This document shows, in pieces, positions 1 through 9,016 of a stretch of DNA of 64,000 bases (positions are counted from its first letter, which is position 1; every line of letters begins with the position of its first letter). The translations under genes were made by a program, and so were the position numbers. The notes beneath the pieces are model-generated. The model worked only from the letters and a program-made list of their open reading frames with translations. It had not been told where the DNA came from and searched no databases. The DNA lies in assembly GCF_003815875.1 (NCBI RefSeq), contig NZ_CP033924.1, positions 496,001 through 560,000 on the forward strand, written 5' to 3'. Origin of the DNA: Chryseobacterium lactis (GTDB lineage: Bacteria; Bacteroidota; Bacteroidia; Flavobacteriales; Weeksellaceae).

Positions 1-411
1 TTTCAAATATATTGTTGCGGAAGAAGTTACAGCTTTATCAACACCATGAAAATTAAGGGTTCCCTGAACGGTATATTTCTGTGGAGTTGCAGTGAGCTTT
101 GTTTTGTCGAAATTGCTAATTTTTCCTTTAAAGGTTGTCTTCGGATATTTCGTCGTTTCTGCATAATTTTCATTGAAGTGTTCTTCCATTAATTTGGTTT
201 TAAAATGAAAGTTTTTAACTGCAGAAATAGATGCCATTTCTCCTGTATCAGCATTAAAAACAACAAGGTTACTATCATCCTGAGCATAGATATCGTCAAA
301 TAACGGTACTGATGCTTCAAAAGTTACCTTACCGGTTTTAGAACTATATTTTTGTGCTGAAGCATAACCTGTAATCAACAGAGATACGCTTAATAATACA
401 AGTTTTTTCAT
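1..411 (-). CDS. YceI family periplasmic protein (3' end beyond window)
   Basis: The minus-strand frame opens at the ATG at 409-411 and runs 137 codons to the window edge without a stop, so the C-terminus is missing. The first ~20 residues form a signal peptide ending in an Ala-x-Ala site before Gln. The mature part is beta-rich and carries the YceI-like stretch EEHF followed by YAETTKYPKTTF. YceI proteins are lipocalin-like barrels that bind isoprenoid lipids in the periplasm. It lies 11 bp downstream of the cytochrome gene on the same strand, so it is probably the third gene of the operon that starts at 1614. The family call is fairly sure; the ligand is unknown. Confidence 0.8.
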   Translation of the reverse strand, partial: MKKLVLLSVSLLITGYASAQKYSSKTGKVTFEASVPLFDDIYAQDDSNLVVFNADTGEMASISAVKNFHFKTKLMEEHFNENYAETTKYPKTTFKGKISNFDKTKLTATPQKYTVQGTLNFHGVDKAVTSSATIYLK

Positions 412-422
412 ATCAAATATTT

Positions 423-770
423 TTAGTTTTCAGTTAATCCGTCTGCTTTCCATTTTGTGAAAATATTGATCTGTGTTGCAGATAAGGAGCCTCCTTTAGG
501 CATTTTTAACGGGTCACCGTTCGGTCTTTGAATCCGATCCAGAATTCCATCAATATTATTTTTCACCTGGTCATAGGTAACGAGGGGTTTAAAACTTCCT
601 GCTGAATGGCATCCTATGCAATTGTTGTCTACAATCGGTTTTACATCCTGGGTATAATTTACAGGGACAGTGATAGGAGTATTGTCTGAAATTTCTTCAT
701 AGGTTCTGCTTTCACAAGCTACAAGCATCACTACTGCGGATACTATTGATAGGTAGGTTAACTTTCTCAT
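423..770 (-). CDS. c-type cytochrome lipoprotein
   Basis: This 115-residue protein starts at the ATG at 768-770. A longer in-frame extension to 896 exists but overlaps the upstream gene heavily and hides the signal peptide, so the shorter start is preferred. A lipoprotein signal ends at Cys19 (VAC). A single heme c site CIGCH occupies residues 51-55, and Met90 in KMPKGG is the likely distal ligand, so this looks like a small mono-heme electron carrier anchored in the outer or cytoplasmic membrane. The upstream gene's stop lies 1 bp before this start, which indicates co-transcription and probably translational coupling. Confidence 0.82.
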   Translation of the reverse strand: MRKLTYLSIVSAVVMLVACESRTYEEISDNTPITVPVNYTQDVKPIVDNNCIGCHSAGSFKPLVTYDQVKNNIDGILDRIQRPNGDPLKMPKGGSLSATQINIFTKWKADGLTEN

Positions 771-771
771 A

Positions 772-1614
772 TTAAAAAACTCTGTAAAGGTTAAACCCAA
801 AGAAAATATGTCCCTTTCCCCAATTTCCTGAAGCATTGGTAAGATATCCGATATCTGAATTAATCTGGGAATTGGTAAATAACAGCTGGAAAACATGTCC
901 CCCGGTTTCTATGTCTACTCCTAATGATAAAGGATTTTTATAGAAACTGTGATTATCAAAGTTGACGAAATATTCCGCATTTACAGAAACTCTCTTTGAA
1001 ATTTTATAGCGTCCGCCTAAGCCTGCCAAAAATTGGTTTTTATCTTCAATACTTGGTTCGTAAAGGTTTTTGTGAACATAGGAAGGGGTAAGCTGCAGTG
1101 AAAATTTATCGCTAAACCTTCTGGAAATCAAAGCTTGTGTAAGGTAAGAAAGCCGGTCACTAAATTTCAGGTGAGGATAATTATCTTTACTCAGGTCGGT
1201 ATTTGCTCCCATCACATTGTAACCGACAATATCTACGGGAAAGCTTTCACTTTGTTTGATAAGTTTATATTTTACAGCCCCTTCAAAAGTCTTCATATTG
1301 GTTTCTCTGGACAGACTTACAGAAACAGCATCGGTAATGCCATAGATCACTCCCAGCTTGGTAGAAGCATTATCAAGGCCAAAAAAGTTTTTGAACCCAG
1401 TACTTACATCTCCGAACCTGTGGGCTACAATAATATACCATTCTTTTTTTGCTGCCAGTTTGGTGGATTGTCCGGTGACAATCTGCAGCGCTTTAAAGGC
1501 GGGTTGTGAGGTTTCTGTACTGGTTTTGATTGTGTCAATATCTTTCAGCAGATCTTCCTGTGCAAAGGCAAAAACTGATGAAAATACCGACAAAAATAAG
1601 AGAGTTTTTGTCAT
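772..1614 (-). CDS. DUF5777-type outer membrane beta-barrel protein
   Basis: 280 residues with an N-terminal signal peptide (cleavage near Ala18-Gln19), followed by alternating beta-strands and a C-terminal residue of Phe (ending NLYRVF), as expected of an outer membrane barrel. It resembles the DUF5777 family of Bacteroidota, which is often found beside a small c-type cytochrome and a YceI protein, as here; that association is recalled, not searched. It is the first gene of the three-gene operon. A TAnnTTTG -7 element and palindromic candidate operators lie directly upstream at 1644-1717. The substrate is unknown. Confidence 0.7.
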   Translation of the reverse strand: MTKTLLFLSVFSSVFAFAQEDLLKDIDTIKTSTETSQPAFKALQIVTGQSTKLAAKKEWYIIVAHRFGDVSTGFKNFFGLDNASTKLGVIYGITDAVSVSLSRETNMKTFEGAVKYKLIKQSESFPVDIVGYNVMGANTDLSKDNYPHLKFSDRLSYLTQALISRRFSDKFSLQLTPSYVHKNLYEPSIEDKNQFLAGLGGRYKISKRVSVNAEYFVNFDNHSFYKNPLSLGVDIETGGHVFQLLFTNSQINSDIGYLTNASGNWGKGHIFFGFNLYRVF

Positions 1615-1643
1615 ATTACAATTTGAATTAAATTATCATATGA

Positions 1644-1717
1644 CAAACTTATCAAGTTATCAATTCAAAAATAGGTGATAAAAGTCACCATCAAAATTGT
1701 TTTTATCAATGATAAAA
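1644..1717 (-). promoter_or_regulatory. promoter with Crp/Fnr-like palindromic operators
   Basis: On the minus strand TAAGTTTG (1644-1651) matches the Bacteroidota -7 element and sits 30 bp before the DUF5777 start. No good -33 element at the usual spacing is seen, typical of an activator-dependent promoter. GGTGA-N6-TCACC (1674-1689) is a Crp/Fnr-like palindrome about 44 bp upstream of the inferred transcription start. A perfect 8-1-8 palindrome built from TTTTATCA lies at 1701-1717, about 72 bp upstream. The flanking gene at 1742-2398 encodes a Crp/Fnr regulator. The sites are visible; the regulatory link is inferred. Confidence 0.5.
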
Positions 1718-1741
1718 CAAAAACTTTTAAAACAATATAAA

Positions 1742-2398
1742 TTAGATTAGTCTAACATTTTCATTTACAGTGACTTTTATCCCTTCTTTGGTCTGAAGGA
1801 TTTCACCATCACTTTCAATTTTTTTTAATACTCTGCTTACAACTTCTCTGGAAGTACCTAGGCTGCTTGCAATTTCACGGTGGGTAATCTTTAAGGGATT
1901 GTTTCCAGTCGCTGAAATTTGTTGCTTGATGTGATTTAAAACTCTTTTATCAAGTCTGTGAAAAACGGCATCATTCACCATATTCATAACTTCTGAGAAA
2001 CGTCGGTCATATTCACGATAAAATAATTTATTGATCTCCGGAAACCTGATCAGCCAATCATGCATTACAGAAACAGGAATCAAGAGTGCTTCAGAATCTT
2101 CTTCAGCAATGGCATATACCCTGCTCACATAATCTGCAAAAATGGAAGAGAAAGTCATCAGACAGCTGTCATTAGGCTTGATGAAGTAATAAATAAGCTC
2201 TCTCCCGTCATTAAGAGTGTACACTTTAATGGAGCCTCTTATTAAAAAAGGGACATATTTATTTTTTTGTCCTTCCCTTATAATTTCAGTTTTTGCTTTT
2301 ATATCGGTCATAATAGCTTCACGCTGAAGTTCGTTGAGAAAGTCACTTCCCAAAAAACTAAACTTATTAAGGACAAATGAGTCGTTAATCGTAATCAT
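1742..2398 (-). CDS. Crp/Fnr family transcriptional regulator
   Basis: 218 residues. The N-terminal two-thirds is a cyclic-nucleotide-binding-type beta-roll (EIIREGQKNKYVPFLIRGSIKVY is the start of the pattern), followed by a long dimerisation helix and a C-terminal winged helix-turn-helix with recognition sequence HREIASSLGTSREVVSRVLK. There is no N-terminal cysteine cluster, so it is not an iron-sulfur oxygen sensor like E. coli Fnr; the single Cys is within the beta-roll. It lies 127 bp upstream of the DUF5777/cytochrome/YceI operon, and palindromes in that gap make it the likely local regulator, possibly for low oxygen, nitric oxide or heme state. Confidence 0.88.
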   Translation of the reverse strand: MITINDSFVLNKFSFLGSDFLNELQREAIMTDIKAKTEIIREGQKNKYVPFLIRGSIKVYTLNDGRELIYYFIKPNDSCLMTFSSIFADYVSRVYAIAEEDSEALLIPVSVMHDWLIRFPEINKLFYREYDRRFSEVMNMVNDAVFHRLDKRVLNHIKQQISATGNNPLKITHREIASSLGTSREVVSRVLKKIESDGEILQTKEGIKVTVNENVRLI

Positions 2399-2581
2399 AC
2401 TTTCTACTTTTCTAAAGACAAAAATATGAAAATGAAGTATTGCTAAGCTATTTTTTTATTTTATTAAAAAAAATTAACAAAAGATAATAAGTTTTAAATT
2501 TAATAAAACATAACATCATAAATATTTTAAATTCCGAAAAAAACACTACCTAATTCTACTTCAGATATACGAGTATACCAC

Positions 2582-2608
2582 AAAAAATACCCCGGTAAAA
2601 ACCGGGGC
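2582..2608 (-). terminator. Rho-independent terminator after the rpoC/DUF3467 transcript
   Basis: Stem CCCCGGT (2590-2596) pairs with ACCGGGG (2601-2607) around an AAAA loop; on the minus strand it is followed by a T-rich tract. It lies 26 bp after the stop of the DUF3467 gene and closes the rpoB-rpoC transcript. Confidence 0.9.
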
Positions 2609-2633
2609 ATCTTATTTTATTGTAAAAGAAATC

Positions 2634-2939
2634 TTACGCTTGTACGTTGTTTCCACCTAATACGAAAGGCTCAACTTCTTTAATTTCTCCGAACTGCTGC
2701 TCGTAATTAGCGATGTTCTGCTGAAGAGCGCTTAATACTCTTTTAGCGTGAAGCGGAGCAAGAATGATTCTTGATCTTACTTTAGCTTGCTGAACACCTG
2801 GCATCAACTGAATAAAGTCTACTACAAATTCTGATGGAGAGTGGTTTACCAATGCTAAGTTAGCATAAACTCCAGCAGCTACCATTTCGTTTAATTCGAT
2901 GTTGATGTTTCCGTCTTGTGGATTTTGATTGTTGTCCAT
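2634..2939 (-). CDS. DUF3467 domain protein
   Basis: 101-residue acidic cytoplasmic protein with the DUF3467 pattern: NINIELNEMVAAGVYANLAL near residues 12-31, then a FVVDFIQLMPGV strand and SRIILAPLHAKRVLSALQQN helix. The function of the family is unknown. It is located 87 bp after rpoC, a position I recall for this gene in other Bacteroidota, and ends at the terminator at 2590, so it is most likely the last cistron of the RNA polymerase transcript. No signal peptide or catalytic motif is seen. Confidence 0.82.
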   Translation of the reverse strand: MDNNQNPQDGNINIELNEMVAAGVYANLALVNHSPSEFVVDFIQLMPGVQQAKVRSRIILAPLHAKRVLSALQQNIANYEQQFGEIKEVEPFVLGGNNVQA

Positions 2940-3026
2940 TGTTATAAATTATGTTTTTAAAATTCGAAATTTGAGATTGTGAAAATATAAAAATAAATTC
3001 AAATCCCAAATTTCAAATCATTAATT

Positions 3027-6000
3027 TTAGTTAAGGTCTTCGAATTCTTTCTTAGAACCTACGATAACATTCTGATATTCTTTAAGACCTGTACCTGCAG
3101 GAATTCTGTGACCTACAATTACATTTTCTTTAAGACCACCAAGAGCGTCAACTTTACCAGCAACTGCTGCCTCGTTAAGAACTTTAGTTGTTTCCTGGAA
3201 TGATGCTGCAGACATGAACGATTTCGTTTGAAGGGCTGCTCTTGTAATACCTTGTAATACAGGAGTTGCTGTAGCAGGAAGAGCTTCTCTTACTTCTACC
3301 AAGCTTTGATCTTCACGTCTCAACTTAGAGTTCTCATCTCTTAATTCTCTTGCAGTAATCATCTGACCTGGTCTGAATTCTTTAGAATCACCAGCTTCTA
3401 CTACTACTTTAAGACCGAATACTCTATTGTTTTCTTCTAGGAAGTCATACTTATGTTCAAGAGCTCCTTCAAGGAATTGAGTATCACCTCCATCAACGAT
3501 AGATACTTTTGTCATCATCTGTCTTACGATGATTTCGAAGTGCTTGTCGTCGATTTTTACCCCTTGTAGACGGTAAACTTCCTGAATTTCGTTTACTAAG
3601 TATTCCTGAACGGCAGTTGGGCCTTTAATTCTTAGAATATCTTCCGGTGTGATAGAACCGTCAGAAAGTGGAGAACCTGCTCTTACGAAGTCATTCTCCT
3701 GTACTAAGATCTGGTTGGATAATTTAACTAAATAAATTTTTCTTTCTCCAGTTTTAGCCTCAACAATAAGTTCACGGTTACCTCTCTTAATTTTTCCGTA
3801 AGAAACTACCCCGTCGATTTCAGTAACAACCGCTGGGTTTGAAGGGTTTCTTGCTTCGAATAGTTCGGTAACTCTCGGAAGACCTCCGGTGATATCCCCT
3901 GCTTTTGCAGATTTTCTTGGGATCTTGATTAAGACTTTACCAGCCTTAATTTTTTCACCATCGTTTACCATTAAGTGGGCTCCTACCGGTAAGTTGTAAG
4001 CTTTCTGCTCAACTCCTTTAGAATCTACCACCTTCAAGGTAGGTACGGCTTTCTTATTTCTAGATTCAGAGATTACTTTCTCTTCGAATCCTGTTTGTTC
4101 GTCAATTTCAAGTTGGAATGAAATACCCTGGATAATATCCTCGTATTCTACCTTACCTGAAGTTTCAGCAATGATAACCGCGTTATATGGATCCCATCTA
4201 CAGATTGTATCACCTTTTTTCACTTTATCACCTGGTTTTACAGCTAATATAGATCCATAAGGTACGTTAGCTACCATTAACGGAGTTCTTGACTCGTTAT
4301 CAGCAACTAATCTGAATTCTGTTGAACGTGAAACTACAACTTCAGCTGTATTACCGCTTTCATCTTCAGAAGTAATTGTTCTTACTTCATCCATTTCAAC
4401 GATACCGTCTCTTCTTGCAACAATCGATGGGTTTTCTGATACGTTTCCTGCAGTACCCCCTTGGTGGAAAGTTCTCAACGTAAGCTGAGTTCCCGGCTCC
4501 CCAATTGACTGTGCTGCAATTACACCTACCGCTTCACCCATGTGGATTACTTTACCTGTTGCTAAGTTTCTACCGTAGCATTTCGCACAGATCCCTTTCT
4601 TAGCTTCACAAGTTAATGGTGAACGAACCTCAACAGCTTCTAAACCTGCTGCTTCAATTTTCTTAGCCAATTCTTCGATGATCACCTGGTCTGCACTAGC
4701 GATTAACTCGTCAGATTCAGGGTCATAGATATTATGAAGAGAAACTCTACCTAAGATTCTTTCAGAGATTCTTTCAACGATCTCGTCATTTTTCTTAAGT
4801 GCAGTAACTTCAGTACCTCTTAATGTTCCACAGTCATCTTCTGTAACGATAACGTCCTGTGCAACGTCTACCAATCTTCTCGTTAAGTAACCAGCATCGG
4901 CTGTCTTAAGAGCGGTATCCGCAAGACCCTTACGAGCACCGTGGGTAGAGATAAAGTACTCTAGAATCGAAAGACCTTCCTTAAAGTTTGCAAGGATCGG
5001 GTTTTCGATGATCTCCGCTCCGGTAGAACCGGCTTTTTGCGGTTTCGCCATCAAACCTCTCATCCCTGATAACTGACGGATCTGTTCTTTAGAACCCCTC
5101 GCTCCAGAGTCAAGCATCATGTATACAGAGTTGAACCCACCTTGGTCAGTTTTCATTCTGCTCATGATCATTTCAGTTAATCCGGCGTTGGTGTTTGTCC
5201 AAACGTCGATTACCTGGTTATAACGTTCTGTATCGGTAATTAGACCCATGTTATAGTTAGCTCTAATTTCGTCTACAGTTTCAATTGAAGTAGCAATCAT
5301 TTGCTTTTTCTCAACAGGAACTACGATATCCCCTAATGAGAATGACAGACCTCCTTTGAATGCATTTGAATATCCTAGATCTTTCATTGCATCAAGGAAC
5401 TTCACAGTTGTAGGGAAATCCGTATCAGCAAGGATCTTACCGATAACGTTTCTCAATGATTTCTTAGTCAGAAGTTCATTGATATATCCTGACTGCTTAG
5501 GTACAATCTGGTTGAATAAGATTCTACCAACAGAAGTTTCGATCAATCTTGTTACGATTTCTCCGTCTTCTTTAATAGGAAGTCTACATCTTACTTTAGC
5601 ATTTAAAGATACTCTACCTTCTGCATAAGCGATTTCCGCTTCTTCAGGAGAATAGAATGCAAGACCTTCTCCTTTTACTTTCATATCTTCTGTAGAGCTC
5701 AATTCTTTAGTCATGAAATAAAGACCAAGAACCATGTCCTGAGATGGTACTGTAATTGGAGAACCGTTTGCAGGGTTCAAGATGTTTTGAGAACCTAACA
5801 TCAATAACTGAGCTTCAAGGATCGCTTCTGGTCCTAACGGTAAGTGTACCGCCATCTGGTCACCATCGAAATCGGCGTTGAATGCTGTTGTTACTAACGG
5901 GTGTAATTGGATTGCCTTACCTTCGATCATCTTAGGTTGGAAAGCCTGAATACCTAGTCTGTGAAGCGTAGGTGCTCTGTTCAATAGAACAGGGTGACCT

Positions 6001-7292
6001 TTCATCACGTTTTCTAAGATATCATAAACTACCGGTTCTTTTCTATCAATAATTCTCTTCGCAGATTTTACTGTTTTTACAATTCCTCTCTCGATTAGTT
6101 TTCTAATGATAAACGGTTTGTAAAGTTCAGCTGCCATATCTTTAGGAATACCACATTCGTGAAGCTGTAAGTTTGGACCTACAACAATTACCGAACGCGC
6201 AGAGTAGTCAACCCTTTTTCCTAGTAAGTTCTGACGGAAACGACCTTGCTTACCTTTCAATGAATCAGAAAGTGATTTCAATGGTCTGTTTGATTCAGAT
6301 TTTACTGCAGAAGATTTTCTTGTGTTATCGAATAATGAATCTACTGATTCCTGAAGCATACGCTTCTCGTTTCTCAAGATTACTTCAGGAGCTTTGATCT
6401 CCAATAATCTCTTCAAACGGTTATTTCTGATAATAACTCTTCTATAAAGGTCATTTAAGTCAGAAGTTGCGAAACGTCCTCCATCCAATGGAACCAATGG
6501 TCTTAGTTCTGGTGGGATAACAGGAAGTACACGCATAATCATCCACTCCGGTCTGTTGATCATTCTTGTATTAGCACCTCTCAATGCTTCTACAACGTTC
6601 AATCTTTTCAGAGCTTCAGTTCTTCTTTGCTTAGAACCTTCGTTGTGAGCTTTATGTCTTAAGTCGAAAGACAATGCATCAAGATCGATTCTTTTTAATA
6701 GATCTTCAACAGCTTCAGCACCCATTCTGGCGATGAATTTGTTTGGATCAGAATCGTCAAGATATTGGTTTTCTACAGGAAGAGTTTCCATGATATCAAG
6801 GTACTCTTCTTCTGTAAGGAATTCCATATTTTCGAAATCAGAACCGTCTAATTTCTTAGCAATACCTTGTTGAATCACTACGTATCTTTCGTAGTAGATG
6901 ATCATATCTAATTTCTTAGAAGGAATTCCAAGAAGGTATCCGATTTTGTTTGGTAATGAACGGAAATACCAGATGTGTGCAATTGGAACTACAAGGTTGA
7001 TGTGCCCGATTCTCTCTCTTCTTACTTTTTTCTCAGTAACTTCTACTCCACAACGGTCACAAACAATCCCTTTATAACGAATTCTCTTATATTTACCACA
7101 AGCACATTCGTAATCCTTTACAGGACCAAAGATTTTCTCACAGAATAGCCCGTCTCTTTCAGGCTTGTGAGTTCTGTAGTTAATAGTTTCCGGCTTTAAA
7201 ACCTCCCCTCTTGAGTCCTGTAAAATAGACTCGGGTGAAGCTAAACCGATGGTTATTTTATTAAATCTACTTGTTTTATTTTTATTTGACAT
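3027..7292 (-). CDS. rpoC: DNA-directed RNA polymerase subunit beta'
   Basis: 1421 residues, the usual Bacteroidota length. The N-terminal zinc finger uses Cys63, Cys65, Cys78 and Cys81. The catalytic magnesium loop NADFDGD is at residues 472-478, with the bridge and trigger helix region after it (QPQKAG-like segment [13 protein letters not shown]) and the second zinc site [11 protein letters not shown]. It forms the cleft of RNA polymerase opposite RpoB. The start SNKNKTSRF is followed at once by the conserved [12 protein letters not shown] block. Unusually, rpoB does not abut it: a membrane glycosyltransferase gene sits between the two subunits. Confidence 0.99.
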   Translation of the reverse strand: MSNKNKTSRFNKITIGLASPESILQDSRGEVLKPETINYRTHKPERDGLFCEKIFGPVKDYECACGKYKRIRYKGIVCDRCGVEVTEKKVRRERIGHINLVVPIAHIWYFRSLPNKIGYLLGIPSKKLDMIIYYERYVVIQQGIAKKLDGSDFENMEFLTEEEYLDIMETLPVENQYLDDSDPNKFIARMGAEAVEDLLKRIDLDALSFDLRHKAHNEGSKQRRTEALKRLNVVEALRGANTRMINRPEWMIMRVLPVIPPELRPLVPLDGGRFATSDLNDLYRRVIIRNNRLKRLLEIKAPEVILRNEKRMLQESVDSLFDNTRKSSAVKSESNRPLKSLSDSLKGKQGRFRQNLLGKRVDYSARSVIVVGPNLQLHECGIPKDMAAELYKPFIIRKLIERGIVKTVKSAKRIIDRKEPVVYDILENVMKGHPVLLNRAPTLHRLGIQAFQPKMIEGKAIQLHPLVTTAFNADFDGDQMAVHLPLGPEAILEAQLLMLGSQNILNPANGSPITVPSQDMVLGLYFMTKELSSTEDMKVKGEGLAFYSPEEAEIAYAEGRVSLNAKVRCRLPIKEDGEIVTRLIETSVGRILFNQIVPKQSGYINELLTKKSLRNVIGKILADTDFPTTVKFLDAMKDLGYSNAFKGGLSFSLGDIVVPVEKKQMIATSIETVDEIRANYNMGLITDTERYNQVIDVWTNTNAGLTEMIMSRMKTDQGGFNSVYMMLDSGARGSKEQIRQLSGMRGLMAKPQKAGSTGAEIIENPILANFKEGLSILEYFISTHGARKGLADTALKTADAGYLTRRLVDVAQDVIVTEDDCGTLRGTEVTALKKNDEIVERISERILGRVSLHNIYDPESDELIASADQVIIEELAKKIEAAGLEAVEVRSPLTCEAKKGICAKCYGRNLATGKVIHMGEAVGVIAAQSIGEPGTQLTLRTFHQGGTAGNVSENPSIVARRDGIVEMDEVRTITSEDESGNTAEVVVSRSTEFRLVADNESRTPLMVANVPYGSILAVKPGDKVKKGDTICRWDPYNAVIIAETSGKVEYEDIIQGISFQLEIDEQTGFEEKVISESRNKKAVPTLKVVDSKGVEQKAYNLPVGAHLMVNDGEKIKAGKVLIKIPRKSAKAGDITGGLPRVTELFEARNPSNPAVVTEIDGVVSYGKIKRGNRELIVEAKTGERKIYLVKLSNQILVQENDFVRAGSPLSDGSITPEDILRIKGPTAVQEYLVNEIQEVYRLQGVKIDDKHFEIIVRQMMTKVSIVDGGDTQFLEGALEHKYDFLEENNRVFGLKVVVEAGDSKEFRPGQMITARELRDENSKLRREDQSLVEVREALPATATPVLQGITRAALQTKSFMSAASFQETTKVLNEAAVAGKVDALGGLKENVIVGHRIPAGTGLKEYQNVIVGSKKEFEDLN

Positions 7293-7355
7293 AAAAAATG
7301 TTTTATTCTTTATTTCTAAATCTTTTATTTTAATATTTTTTTCTTAGCTTCAAAC

Positions 7356-7372
7356 GGATAAATCATTTATCC
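7356..7372. repeat. 17-bp perfect palindrome in the rpoC leader
   Basis: GGATAAAT, a central C, then ATTTATCC form an 8-1-8 palindrome in the 119-bp gap between the glycosyltransferase stop and the rpoC start. It could be an operator, a processing hairpin or an attenuator for rpoC; the sequence alone does not decide. Confidence 0.4.
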
Positions 7373-7411
7373 CGATTGAACACTTAACAAGCATCAAAGA
7401 GCAAACTTTAT

Positions 7412-8962
7412 CTATTGTTCTTTTTTAAGCTTCAGCAATATTACAGTATCATAGTCCGGCTGCCATACTTTAAGAGGGTTAGGAAAAGTTGTAACAAGAT
7501 CGAAATCCGTTATCTGTATTTTACTAACATTCTTCTTTAGAAAACTGCTTCTAGCTCTATAAGAAACAGTACCTTTTTCATTAACAGCCTCAATTCCTAT
7601 GAATGTCATCGTTCCTTTTTTCTGAAATCCCGCTGGCAGTAAAACATATTGAATATTATTCTCCGCCAGATATTTTTCAAAAGGTAATGATGTAATCTTT
7701 CCAAAAAAGCTTTTATCTGCTACCAGTCCATCCGCTGGGATGATCTGCAGATCTGAATAAAATGCTAATTTCCCTGGCATATCATAGGTAAAAACCCTTG
7801 ATCCTGCCGGAAGATTTTTCTTCAGATCTTCTGCAATACTTTGTACCTTATCTTTTTTGACTTCTCTTATTTCTTCATTATCTCCTCCTGCATTATATCC
7901 TAAACTCATATTCGTATTGGCCTTTACATAAGAAACAGAACTCAAAAAAGCAGTACAGCCTATCAGTAAAACTCCTATTGTTATACTGCTTTGTTTAATA
8001 CTGAACTTTCGTAAACATACATTTACAATATCATTCAGCATAAAGGCCACAGCCAACATCTGCATTACAAAATACCACTGTCCGATCTGTGACTGAAAGT
8101 ATAGGTTATATAATAACTGTACGACAGCCCCAGCAATGAAGTATAATTTTAATTTTCTAAAATCAACCTTCACAAAGGAAAGTAATATTGCATACAATAC
8201 ATTTGAAACAAGAAAGATGGTTCCCCACAAATTTCCAAAAACAGAACCTTCAGCATAGGGAAAACTTGATTTTATTCTCCCACTTATCGGAACCATATTC
8301 CCAAATTCAAATTTATTGTACAGTAAGTATCCGCCAACAAGCACGATACAAACTCCTGCAGCTTTTATCAGGTCTCCCATTTTGGGCCTTGTATCACCGG
8401 ATAAACAATATAATCCTAAAAATATCAGGACAAAAGCATTGTCTAGCCGGGATAAAAACACCATACTGGTTGCAAGTCCCAGAAGCCATCCGTTTACTGA
8501 TTTGCCTTTTATCAGCAAGTTGAGCAGTAATGCAATGCAAAATAAATTAAGGTGCGCCTCTGTTAAATATAAAGTTCCAACTGAGAAAAAAACCAACGCC
8601 AAAAATCCTACTCCAGCTATTTTCCCAATTCCTCCGTCTTTAAACAAAGGCTGCAGATATTTTATGCTTAAAAAGAACAATATAATTTGTATCAGCCATA
8701 GTATATAAATCATTTCCTGTTTAGGAATAGGTATTATAAAATCTGAAATGATACACACCACCATCCACAAGGGATGAAAACCATTTGTAGGATAAATATC
8801 GTTGAATTTAAAGCCTAGTCCGTTCACAAAATTATGGGCTATTTGCGGATAAAAGAATCCGTCGTCAGCTGGAAATTTTGCAGGGCTCAACAAAAAAAAC
8901 AAGGCTGGAATCGCAAAAAGCAAGTATCCGTATTTTTCTGTTTTGCCTAAATTCTGAAACAT
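7412..8962 (-). CDS. multi-spanning membrane glycosyltransferase (GT-C type), inserted between rpoB and rpoC
   Basis: 516 residues with roughly ten hydrophobic membrane segments and a C-terminal soluble domain of ~150 residues. The first extracytoplasmic loop has the acidic pair in KFPADDGFFYPQIAHN, then GFHPLW, which resembles GT-C enzymes (dolichyl-phosphate-mannose or undecaprenyl-phosphate-sugar dependent transferases). Such enzymes add sugars from polyprenyl phosphate donors outside the cytoplasmic membrane. The gene lies 54 bp after rpoB and 119 bp before rpoC with no clear terminator in either gap, so it is probably co-transcribed with both. Acceptor and sugar cannot be predicted. Confidence 0.65.
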   Translation of the reverse strand: MFQNLGKTEKYGYLLFAIPALFFLLSPAKFPADDGFFYPQIAHNFVNGLGFKFNDIYPTNGFHPLWMVVCIISDFIIPIPKQEMIYILWLIQIILFFLSIKYLQPLFKDGGIGKIAGVGFLALVFFSVGTLYLTEAHLNLFCIALLLNLLIKGKSVNGWLLGLATSMVFLSRLDNAFVLIFLGLYCLSGDTRPKMGDLIKAAGVCIVLVGGYLLYNKFEFGNMVPISGRIKSSFPYAEGSVFGNLWGTIFLVSNVLYAILLSFVKVDFRKLKLYFIAGAVVQLLYNLYFQSQIGQWYFVMQMLAVAFMLNDIVNVCLRKFSIKQSSITIGVLLIGCTAFLSSVSYVKANTNMSLGYNAGGDNEEIREVKKDKVQSIAEDLKKNLPAGSRVFTYDMPGKLAFYSDLQIIPADGLVADKSFFGKITSLPFEKYLAENNIQYVLLPAGFQKKGTMTFIGIEAVNEKGTVSYRARSSFLKKNVSKIQITDFDLVTTFPNPLKVWQPDYDTVILLKLKKEQ

Positions 8963-9016
8963 TATACTTTTAAAAATGATGTATGGTTAAAGTTTGTTCT
9001 AATTAAAAGATTTAAT

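Noticed and set aside
423..896. Long form of the cytochrome gene with 42 extra N-terminal residues
   Set aside because: The extension overlaps the DUF5777 gene by over 120 bp and buries the lipoprotein signal; the start at 770 is far better.
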